Assembly: GCA_039720395.1 (NCBI GenBank)
Contig: CM077832.1
Location: 26,213,763 to 26,277,762, forward strand
From: Liquidambar formosana
Lineage: Eukaryota; Streptophyta; Magnoliopsida; Saxifragales; Altingiaceae
Length of the DNA: 64,000 nt
Reading direction: 5' to 3'
Position numbers and translations under genes: made by a program. Below the pieces are notes generated by a model that did not search any database, had not been told where the DNA came from, and saw only the letters and a program-made list of their open reading frames with translations. The first letter of the stretch is position 1; every line of letters starts with the position of its first letter. This document shows positions 44,428-54,402 of this stretch, piece by piece.

Positions 44428-47400
44428 ATGAGTTCTTCATCAACAAACAAGTATTCAAATGCCAAGTACTCACATCATTTCCTCAAGAAGACATACAAAG
44501 CTCCTCAATATAAAGATCAACTGGATAGTTTGCTCTTAGAACCCAACAATCATCTTTCCTACATCCACTACATGAATGAAGTAAGATAATTCCCAACTTC
44601 TTCAAATTCATCCTTATTCTTTCATTTCATTGTTTCATTTCAAATATTTGCTATTCTTATGAATGTAATGCATTGAGTTCTTGCTATGTTGACAACTTTT
44701 GGGAGTTTTCCATGTACAAAAACCTTATTTTCCAATATAGGCATAACCATGCCCACCAAGTGTTTGATAAAATTTCCAAGAGAATAAAATCTTTCTTTTT
44801 GCTCTCAAATAGTCAAAATAATCAAAAGTGAACTCAAGAGCATCCCCTAGAATGCTAGCCCATGAATTTTGAGGTACTTTTCTTTACAAAAAACTTTGTA
44901 GGCATAACCATGCCTACTAAATGTTTGATAAAATTCCCAAGAGAATAAAATCATTCTTTTTGCTTTCAAATGCTCAAAGTTCTTAAACAAAATATCAAAG
45001 GTATTCTCCAAGAGGTTTAGCCCATGAGTTTTAAAACACTTTTCTTTACAAAAACCATGTTGGCTTATCCATGCCCACCAAGTGTTTGATAAAATTCCCA
45101 AGAGAATAAAATCATTCTTTTTTCTTTCAAATGCTCAAAGTACTCAAACAAGACATCAAAGGTATTCTCTAAGAGGTTTACCCATGAGTTTTAAAACACT
45201 TTTCTTTACAAATATCATGTAGGCATAACCATGCCCACCAAATGTTTGATAAAATTCTCAAGAGAATAAAATCATTCTTTTTGCTTTCAAATATTTTGGA
45301 AAATCAAAGGAGAATTCAAGGGCATTCCCTAGAATGTTAACCTATGATCTTTGAAATACTTTTCTTTACAAAGAACTTTCTTTTCACATGTGTAAACTTT
45401 TAAAGACTTGAAAAACCATGAATTTAAGCATTCTTGAGTTATTCATTAAGCATAGCAAACATTTAAAATGACAATTTCCATGATTTCCTTCATTCTTTGT
45501 AGCCAAATTTTGAAGATAGAACAAGGCACGCTCTTGGAGGAGTCATCGAATGGTGGCGCAAGATGGCTACATGGCAACCCGAAACCCAAAAGATTATAAA
45601 TAATGTGGGTTTTAGAGAATTCTTGAATGCTTTGTGGGTGAAGCAAAGGGACAAACAAGCATTGCTAGCCCTTACTGAGTTGTAGTGGGACACAACTAAC
45701 ACTTTTCACTTCGGCTTTGGGGAAACGACTCTTACCCCAACATATTTTACAATCATTACAGGACTTCGCCTAGGTAGGCGAAGGTTATCATATTATGTGA
45801 ATGCTTGCGGGGATCCCCACTATCTCTTGGAGCAACTTGGGACTATGGTACCAGTTCAAAGAGGTGGGGTACGTAGAACTTGGCTGAAAAATAACTTCTG
45901 TGATGAGAGAGAAGAGGACGAGGCGGATCCCCCATGTCTCGCCCAGGCTTTCATGCTATACATGTTGTCTAGTATATTCTTTGCTAGTTTTGGCGATGTT
46001 GCTCCTTTAGGGCACTTTGCTTATATGGAAGATGTCTGGGAGATTGGTGAATACAACTGGGATAGTGCTGTTCTTTCTGTATTATATAGATCCATGAGTG
46101 ACAGATCACGTAGAGTAAGCACAAATCATTGTGGGATGTCATTCACCTTGGAGGTAAATCAACCTGCAAGCTTCCTTTTAAAAATATTTGCAATGAATAC
46201 ATATCATCATTCTCTTTTGAATTCATTTTCTTGAAAACAGATTTGGTACTATGAATACTTGGGGTTTGAAAGCCCTACCCTCATTGACAACGATCCCTCA
46301 TGGCCCGTTATGTCCAATTATCACATCAACAATAGGTGAGACTCTGTGGACAATAAACATGACTATGCCCATGTTAGGGCATTCTTGGCTTGTATTACCA
46401 CTGACAAGGTAATCTCTAAAAATTTTATCCTTTGAATTTCATCTTTTTTTTTTCTTTTCCAATTCTTTCACTTTACACCAATTCATGAATCAGGTGGATT
46501 AGGATCCATGGGCACAGTGCAAATATGCCCTTGAGGAGCAATGCCACAGGTGTGTCGATATGTTTGAAAAGCGGATCCTTCTAGAAGGTCCTATGGGTCA
46601 CTACTAGTATCTTGGGGAACGAGTTGACGCTAAGTGAAAGGCACCATCAACATAACTGTGGTTCCTATGGCACAACCTGTGGGCATGAGACATGCCAATT
46701 CTTTGGAGGGGCTGCGAATTGATTAAAGCTATAAGAGGCAGGGAGGCAAGTGACTTTATAGTTCCGAATGGGGACTACGAGAGTTTTTGTAGGAAGTACC
46801 TGATGCCTCCTAGGGTCGTAGGTGTTCCACTTGTAGGAGTAAGTACATATCTAAACATGCATATACTCATAGGTATTCCATAATTGATTTTGTGCAACTC
46901 TTCTTAAGGACAGTGAACTTATGGTCACCATTCCACAGTGGGTTTGACCTCAGGTGTATGGGGGGTGCAAGTGGATAGTGGTGATGAGGGTGAGGATAGG
47001 GATGAAATCCCTTCCCTGCCTCTATAGGTGGACCATTGACTTGTGCCAAAGAGGCGACATTGTGCCTACGATTATAGCACCTCTTATGATGGACGAGGTC
47101 CCACGGATAGATTCTTGATATAAGACTGTAAGTTCCAAGATTGACTCGATTCTTTTAATCTCCAAATATTCATTAGGACACTTATTACCCAATTTCTCTT
47201 CACAGACACCCGTCGGGTATACACAAGAATGGATCAATCTCAATGCTAGCATGAGGAGGGACATGATGAGGATGAGCCTACGCTTATCAAGGCAAGAGGC
47301 GTATAGAGTGGGCGAACACTCACACCTAGTAAGAATAGCTCAAATCAAAAACTTTTGAAAATCTTTGGTTTTTTTCTTTAAAAAATAGTACTCAAATCAT

Positions 47401-47527
47401 TTATTTTCTTGGGAACTTGCAAATTGATTCCTTCCCTTAGTACAATCCGGCTGTAGCTCCGCCACCTCCACCACTAACAGAAGAAATAGTGCCAAGCAAG
47501 AGAAGGAAACCACCAAGGAAGCGTTGA
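44428..47527 (+). pseudogene. Antisense plant-mobile-domain (PMD) gene in element B, seven exons, decayed
   Basis: Exons inferred from splice sites and from comparison with element C: 44428-44580 (starts MSSSSTNKYS, ends before GTAAGA), 45503-46153, 46241-46408, 46494-46838, an uncertain exon about 46909-47128, 47206-47328 and 47441-47527. Exon 2 carries the PMD core: ALLALTEL, then WDTTNTFHFGFGETTLTP and FTIITGLRLG. Exon 3 is IWYYEYLG to HDYAHVRAFLA. The last exon ends PSKRRKPPRKR and a stop, a likely nuclear localisation signal. PMD proteins of the MAIN/MAIL1 group act in plant nuclei in transcription and silencing, and PMD genes are known to ride in transposons. Stops at 45683 (TAG), in exon 3 and repeatedly in exon 4, mostly at expected tryptophans, show the copy is dead. 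Confidence 0.82.
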
Positions 47528-47804
47528 AGAAACTTATTTTAAGTTTTAGAAACTTAGCTTCAGCTGTAGAAACTCTTAACTTGTGAAAACCTTGTATTAA
47601 GCCTATATGGGCATTTATGCCAACTTTTAAGTTCTTTCTTTCAAAACCAAGTTCATGCATTTCCCATCTTTGAATTATAATATCTATCCCTTCTTGGTTG
47701 AATTTTATGACTCTTGACACAAATTTGAGTCAATTTGAGCCCAAAATGGTCAAAATTGGCATTTTGGAGCATATAGGGGTTGATGTGGCCAAAACAGGGA
47801 AATG

Positions 47805-47875
47805 GGGCGAACCGGCTTGGGTGACTAGTTGGTGAACCAGTTGGACCGGTTGGGGCCAACTGGTATCCCAAGCTA
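47805..47875 (+). promoter_or_regulatory. Second LTR-like repeat block, before the DUF7745-like gene
   Basis: GTTGGTGAACCAGTTGGACC and GGTTGGGGCCAACTGG repeat the motifs of 44066-44145 almost exactly. The block lies about 140 bases before the next antisense gene. No TATA box is evident, so any promoter role is inference. Confidence 0.5.
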
Positions 47876-48015
47876 TTTCGTTGTTACGCGTTTTTGTGAC
47901 TTTTCCAATCCTTTTTCCAATTCTAAGCACTCTAGGACTCGAATTTGAGCTTGAAAGCCTACAAAAACCCTCCCCACATGTTCATAAACCATTATTATTC
48001 ATTCAACATCAAATC

Positions 48016-49300
48016 ATGGAGACTTTTGATAGCTTTTTGACATTTTGCTTCAGCAATATGAGTAAAGAAGACAAAAGGGTTTTCAAGAGTTATGGCTTGG
48101 ATGTGCTCTATTCTCTCGCCAAAGTCAAGGTAAATTGGACCATGTTCTATGCTTCTACATACTTTTGGGATCCTGAACTTTCATGTTTTTCGTTTCTATC
48201 ACAATGAAATTTGCCCCACCCATGAAGAATTCTGCGTGTTGTTCGAAGTGCAACCATCTGGGTCTTTCATCCTTCCATACCTTCAACAAGGTTATGTTTC
48301 TTCCTTTATTTCTCTTCTAGAAATCTCTACCCACGATGCTATGATCTTCATAAAAGATAACATGGTAGATTTAAATAAGCTTGCTACATCTTTTCTGCCC
48401 CTTGGGAGGTCATGTGGGCTACCCTTGTCTCGACCACGTCAACGTGCCTTAGCTTTCTTCTTAATTAGGAGGTTCCTCATCACCAATGGTACGTTATTTG
48501 TCCCAATTAAAATTTGTGAACTTGTTATCCCTCTTTCCAAGGCCCAAAACATAATTCCAATGGTTCTAGTAGAAACTCTCAATGGGCTAGACAAGGTACA
48601 GGATCGATTTGAAGCGAACTTTAAGGGCAGCCCCCTCCTTCTTCATATGTGGTTGCTAGAAAGATTAAACCTTTTACTACCTCCCAGTGTTGTGAATTAT
48701 GGGCCTCAGCACTTCCGTCTACGTGTACTTGAATTCCCTCCGGATACTTCATCAGACGAATGGCTCAACATGCTGTATCACACCTCGTGGCAATCTATTC
48801 GCTGGCACGTACCTCATTGGAAGTGCACTGAAAAGGTATTTCTACGAACTATGGGTTGTACACTTGTCAGGTCAATGGGTTTGAGGGTGACTTCTTTTTA
48901 CTGGCCATCTCGGATCCTTTGGCAATTTAGTGTAGTTCAAACAATTCCAAACCATCTAGCAAGTTCCATGCAGACAAATTCAAATCTCGGAAGGCAAGTT
49001 CACCCCATTCAACCTATTTCTCAGTCTCTGGTTAAATCGATGGAGGATAGATGGAACGGTTGGAACTCTGCTACCCTAGTACCAAACACTGATGGACCTT
49101 ATGAGCTTAGCAAGGAGTACAAGAAGTGGTTATCTGAAGACATTGGTCACAAAGAAACAACAATGATGGCTCAAGTAGCTGAGTTGATTGGGATTCCTCT
49201 ACTGGGAAGCAATGAGAGGCTAAGGAAGGATGACACCAAGGTAAACAAGGAACACAAGATCATTAGTACAAGGACAACTTCTCAGAGAGCAAGGAATTAG
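48016..49300 (+). pseudogene. Antisense DUF7745-like gene in element B, one frameshift
   Basis: It begins METFDSFLTFCFSN at 48016 and ends ...TTSQRARN at 49300. One frame change near 48187 (within DPELSCF / FRFYHNEICPTHEEF) splits it; otherwise it is open for about 425 residues and intronless. The order of motifs fits the plant family I know as DUF7745: a W..FY....FWDP...F.F and PTHEEFCVLF start, RALAFFLIRRF, then IIPMVLVETLNGLD and GSPLLLHMWLLERL. These are followed by SDEWLNML with IRWHVPHW, and WPSRILWQFSVVQTIP. Function is unknown; the family is plant-specific and often seen in transposon-rich loci. It shares strand and promoter-like block with the PMD gene, about 490 bases upstream. The assignment is from memory. 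Confidence 0.72.
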
Positions 49301-49469
49301 CGATCTTATTAAATCTTAAGCATGTTAAGCACAATAATAGTCCTTTGAGACTTACAATTATTACAAATAAAACTATTATCAAATTCTCTAGTTTCGAATG
49401 AATTGCCATCAAACAATTAACTTTGATTTATGAATTGCTTTATACATGGCCATGTCCCTTGTTTCTTTT

Positions 49470-49740
49470 CAATTGGACCACACCCAAGGTAACTTTATGG
49501 GTTGCCTACGTATCTCCGTCATATTATAAACATTTCTTTATTTCTTTATTTTATTTTTATTTATTATTATTATTTTTTAATGATGGAGAATCAGGCCCTC
49601 ATAGTTCATGCTTTTCTTTTTCCTAGGTCGCCCTTATGGGTTTTCAACCTAACAAGCCTTACACATGGTATTTCTTGAGTTGATCTAAATTGGTTAGTTG
49701 AGCGAACTCTATTCCATCCAAATCCATCAATCGAACTACT
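49470..49740 (-). other. Post-pol conserved block of element B
   Basis: On the minus strand it reads GGAGATACGTAGGCAACCCA followed by AAGTTACCTTGGGTGTGGTC, and further up CTTGTTAGGTTGAAAACCC with a GGGCGACCTAGG tail. The same two blocks occur in element A between gag and the array. This fixes element A as a pol-deleted relative. Confidence 0.75.
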
Positions 49741-49742
49741 CC

Positions 49743-52700
49743 TCATAGCAATATCTCCTTTATAATGTAGGGACCACTCCAGTTAGGCTTGAACTTGCCC
49801 CTTGGATCGAATATAGGTGCGCGGATTTCTTTCAGCACTATGTCTCCATCTTTTAAACCACGATCTTTGACGCACTTGTTGAATGCTCTGGCTATTTTGC
49901 GCTGATAACCTTGAACATGGTATAAAGCATTTAAATGCCTTTTATCAAGCAGAACTAGCTCGTCATACCTGTTTCTTACCCAATCCACTTCAGATAGTCG
50001 GTCTTCCATTATTACCTTGAGGAAGGAATCTCTAACTTGATTGGGAGTACTGCTTCCATGCCATAAACTAACGAATACGGCGTAGCGCCTGTGGAAGATC
50101 TAATCGAAGTGCTGATAACCTTATAGGATGAGTGGCAACCTTTCTGACCAATCATTGTACTTCTTAGCCGACTTCTGTAGCATATTCTTTACTGTTCTTA
50201 TTAGCTGCTTCAACTACTCCATTTGTCTGTGGCCTATAAGGAGAAGATTTATAAACCCGAATGCTATACTTTTGCAAGATTTCTTCTACCTCACCTCGGA
50301 AGTGTTGTTCGTTATCTGTTATGATCTCATGTGGAATCCCATACCGACAAATGATGTGGGTCTTAATGAAATGGGCCACTTGCTTTGACCCTAAGGTTTT
50401 GTAAGACTTCGCTTCTACCCACTTAGTGAAGTAATCTATCACCACCAAGATGAACTCATGACCTTCCTTTGACTTAGGATAGATTTTTCTAATGATATCT
50501 ATTCCCCAAGTTGAAAAGGGCTAAGGGGATGACATAGTATTCAAAGGTATTGACGGAAGGTGTTGAACATTAGCAAAGATCTAACAATTATGGCATTTCT
50601 TGACATGCATATGACAATCTCTTTCCATGGTGGTCCAATAATAACCGAGACGAGCAATCTTCTTAGCTAGCATATAACCATTCATGTGAGGTGCCCCTGC
50701 TCCTTCATGTATCTCTTCAATTATTCTTTGAGCTTCTTCCTCAGTTACACAAAGTAAGTGGATGCCATCATAGGATCTTCTGTATAATTTTCCTCTGCAC
50801 ATAATATAGTGAGTAGCCAACCTCCTCAGCGTATGCCTGTCAACTTTTGAAGCTCTTTCAGGATATTCCCTTTTCTCTATGAACTTTTGAATGTCATAAA
50901 ATCATGGATCCTCATCTGTCACCTGACTATCCTAAATACTGCAGCAGTACACCGATTCTTTTCTTCTTTCAATCAAAAGTGGACGAACATTTCCACCTTC
51001 TGGAATTTCCACCATAGACGCAAGTGTAGCAAGAGCGTCAACAAAGCGGTTCTTTACCCTCGACAAATAGTGAAACTCTATTTTGTCAAATTCTTTGGTA
51101 AGTGCTTCTAGATAAGCGTGATAAAGTAACAACTTCTTGTCTCGAGTCTTCTATTCTCTTCTAATTTGGCAAATAATCAGGGCCAAATATCTATACACTT
51201 CTAATTCATCAACTCCCAACTCTAAAGCTGCTTCCAATCCCAGAATGCAAGCTTCATATTCAGTGATGTTGTTTGTAGCCTCGAACCCTAATTTCATTGC
51301 TAGAGGGGTGTGGGCGTTATCAGGAGAAATTAACAAGACTCCTATACCAAAACCCCTTTTATTTGCAGTGCCATCGAAGTAGACTTTCCATGGTTTCTTT
51401 TTTATCTCCAATATGTTTTCATCAGGGAACCCTTGTTCAATGCCATCTCCTTCTGAAACTGGATTCTCTACTAAGTGTTCTGAAATGACTCTCCCTTTTA
51501 TCGAGCTTTGTACCACATACTTGATATCAAATTCGGATAATAACATTAACCATCGCGCAGCACGATAGGTCAACATTGGCTTTTCAAGCAGATATTTAAG
51601 TGGATCCATGCGACTAACAAAGAACACTTGAAAAGATAGCATGTAATGGCGGAGTTTTTGAGAGGCCCACACCAATACCACGCAAGTCTTTTCCACAGCG
51701 TTATAATTCACCTCATAGTCTTTCATTTTCTTACTCAAATAGTAGATGGCATTCTCTTTCCTCAACTCCTCCAAGTATTGTGTAAGCATTGCCCCCATAG
51801 CAGTTTCTGTGACGGTTAAGTACAGCAACAGCGGCTCCTCTTCTCTAGGTGGAGCTAATGTCGGTGGATTGCTTAAGTAGCGTTTAACGTCTTCAAAAGC
51901 TCTCTAGCATTTCTCGTTCCATTCTTTCGGTTCTCCTTTCTTTAATAGCTTGAAAACAGGCTCACAAATGGTAGTGAGTTGAGCTATGAACTGGCTTATG
52001 TACTGCAATCTTCCTAAGAAACCTCGGATTTCTTTCTCATTCTTAGGAGGCGACATCTCCAGAATAGCTTTGATCTTACTTGGATCCACTTCAATTCCTC
52101 TATGTGTTATCATAAAACCTAGCAATTTTCCCGTAGTGACTCCAAAAGCACATTTCTGGGGGTTAAGGTGAAGCTTATACTTTATGATTCGATCGAAAAA
52201 CTTTCTGAGGACAGCCATATGTCCTTCCCTATCTTTTGACTTGACAATCATGTTGTCGACATAAACCTCGACTTCTTTGTGTATCATGTCATGCAATAGA
52301 GTGGTAGCAGCTCTCTGATAGGTTGCCCCTGCATTCTTTAACCCAAATGACAATACTTTGTAACAATAAGTCCCCTACTGAGTGATGAAGGACGTTTTCT
52401 CCATATCTTCTGGTGCCATCTTGATCTGATTGTAACCTGAGAAACCGTCTATGAAAGAAAGAAAGGCGTGCCCTGCGGTATTGTCAACTAACATGTCAAT
52501 GTGTGGTAGCGGAAAGTCATCCTTAGGGCATGCCTTATTTAAATCACGAAAGTCTACACACATACGCATTCTGCCATCCTTTTTTGGAACCGGTACTATA
52601 TTTGCAAGCCATTTAGGGTACTCCACAACCTTTAGGAACTTAGCTTCTATCTGCTTGATCACTTCTTCTTTTATCTTTAATTGCCACTTAGGTTTCATTC

Positions 52701-53680
52701 TCCTCAACTTCTACTTAACAGGCTTCATGTTAGGATTGGTCGGACTGTGATGCTGCACTATGTCTGTATCTACCCCAGGCATATCTTCATAAGATCAAGC
52801 AAAAGCTTCTAGATTTTCTCTCAACAACTCAACCAATTGTTTTTTTTTTCAGAAAAGGAAAGTGTGGTACCAATTTTAATTATTTTTGGCAATTCATTCG
52901 TCCCTAGATTAATTGATTCTAGTTCTTCTATAATTGGTTGTGCTATCCCTTTATTCCTTTGCTCAACGAGCTCAAGGAGGAACATCAGCGTCTCTAGGGT
53001 CTATTTCCATGCCACACACATTAAGAGACAAAAAGGCGCGAAGACAATGGACATAATCTCTGCGAGAAAATAAAGAAAGTACTGGTTACTAAATAAAGAC
53101 TCTGAAATAACAAAACAACACTTAAGACAACTCTAAATAACCCCAAAAAAATGAACGAAACACTTAAATAAAGGTCGATTGTTTGCTGACTCAAGACTCA
53201 AAAGAAAACCTATATATCCTCTACTAGCTTAGACTCCTCTTTACTTAGAACAAGAACGGGGGATCCTTCGGTGTACCAATTTTGAAGTGGCTCACTAACT
53301 GTCTAGAATGCTGGAACTGGAACCTCTTCACAATCTTCGATGGCTAGCACATGTTCTGAAAACAATTGACCCATAACCTCTGAATCCATGCTATTTGCCC
53401 AATCCTCTTCTTCCCTGTCGCTATCTATTGTAGAATCCTCGACCATAGTTGCTATAATCGGATACCACTCGGTCTCAAAGAAGATCTTGAACCCTGGGAC
53501 TCTAGCTTTGATGGACTCCATGTAAGTAGGTTATGGAAAACCACAATATGGGAAATCTTCTCTTTCTTTTATAAAGCACCCATTCAAGGTTGGCTTGTAA
53601 GGCTTAAGTGGATGGATAACAGTGTGGCCTCGCGCTTTAGCAATTTCTTTCTCTTTTCTCAGTCGCACTCGTTCCTTGCA
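49743..53680 (-). pseudogene. Decayed pol of element B: RT, RNase H, second RNase H, integrase
   Basis: In order on the minus strand: a linker (53680-53303, IHPLKPYKPTLNG, MESIKARVPGF); RT (about 52707-51904) with VDFRDLNKACPKDDFPLP, SFIDGFSGYNQI, and the catalytic box reading YVDN instead of YVDD; RNase H of the RT_RNaseH kind (51828-51500, AIYYLSKKMKDYE, NYNAVEKTC); a second, archaeal-type RNase H (about 51390-50932, WKVYFDGTANKRGFGIGV, TEYEACILGLEAALELG) in which the expected GDS is YL; integrase HHCC zinc region (50820-50581, EIHEGAGAPHMNG, CHMHVKKCHNC); integrase core (50500-50164) keeping GID, TDNEQHF and GVVEAANKN; and a C-terminal part (50009-49743, KFKPNWSGPY). Two RNase H domains are typical of the Tat lineage. 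Several stops, including TAG for tryptophan before GTYCYKV, make it inactive. Protease and gag are not found. Confidence 0.92.
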
Positions 53681-53693
53681 ATCTACTTGTGTT

Positions 53694-54402
53694 TGTTAGA
53701 GTTATGCCCTAGAGCCAATCATAGAGATGATTGTTTAGGGATAAAGGAACAATCATTTGATTTCATTTATGTATGTCACATTTATTATTGATTTAATAAA
53801 AGGACTTATTCTATTATGTTTGTATGCATAATTTATATTTACATAATATATGTCCAAGGAGTTAGAGTTGAGAATATTGAATTACAAAGAGTTGTAATTA
53901 TGAGACTGTAAATATATCTCTGTACTAAACTCCTAAATCATTCCTAGTTGAAGGTTCACTATGATGGACAGTAATGAACCATAGGACTAGCACTTATTAG
54001 GTTGATTCTATAGGAGTATAGCTGGTCTAAAGCTATTTGTGTGGAAACACTACAACCAACAGGTGGGTGCCTATTAATAAAATAGGTACACTGAATGTGA
54101 CCAAAGATTTGAGATAAACTGAATGGAGTTTTAACCTGCCTATCAATTAGTTCCTCAATGTTATAGTGGTACAAGTAATTCTTAGACCTGAGACACCATA
54201 GTTACCTTATGCATGTAGCTTTAGAAGTTTGATAACACTAAGTGCAGACCCTATTCAAGGGTCTGTAAAGGTGTTCATTGGTCCTATTGCTATGTGTATG
54301 AAGACATGTGAGTGATCAACAAGGAATCCATTACTCTTAGGAAAAAGAGAGAGAATGTCTCAAATAGCATTCATAATATAACTCATTCAGTCTATGGCCA
54401 TG
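53694..54402 (+). mobile_element. LTR-like sequence of unknown family (TGTTAGAGTTATGCCC start)
   Basis: It begins TGTTAGAGTTATGCCCTAGA exactly where element B pol-side homology stops, and continues as AT-rich non-coding sequence up to the LTR of element C. I recognise the start as a recurrent plant retroelement terminus but cannot name the family. No right-hand CA end or duplication was fixed. The 71-codon minus frame at 53959-54174 is not convincing. Confidence 0.5.

Larger units (their letters stand above)
39611..53693 (-). mobile_element. Element B: Tat/Ogre-type retrotransposon with two antisense genes
   Basis: In element orientation (minus strand) it reads: decayed pol (53680 to 49743), a post-pol block (about 49670-49470), two genes on the opposite strand (49300-48016 and 47527-44428), a hairpin array (about 43520-42860), a PPT-side hairpin (42755-42721), a purine tract AGGGGCATC, and the 3' LTR (42711-39611). 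Gag and the 5' LTR are missing; the element stops at an unrelated LTR-like sequence at 53694. Antisense extra genes between pol and 3' LTR are known in Tat elements. Finding two, one of them spliced, makes this copy notable. All coding parts carry stops or frameshifts. Confidence 0.85.

Noticed and set aside
52451..52750. Plus-strand frames opposite pol (also 50128-50388, 50887-51111, 51137-51382)
   Set aside because: Shadows of the pol reading frame on the other strand; no splice structure or family match.
49743..53680. Endogenous pararetrovirus (caulimovirid) pol
   Set aside because: Integrase with an HHCC zinc region, a second RNase H, and an LTR with adjoining polypurine tract are present; no movement or coat protein motifs. 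This is a Ty3/gypsy retrotransposon.
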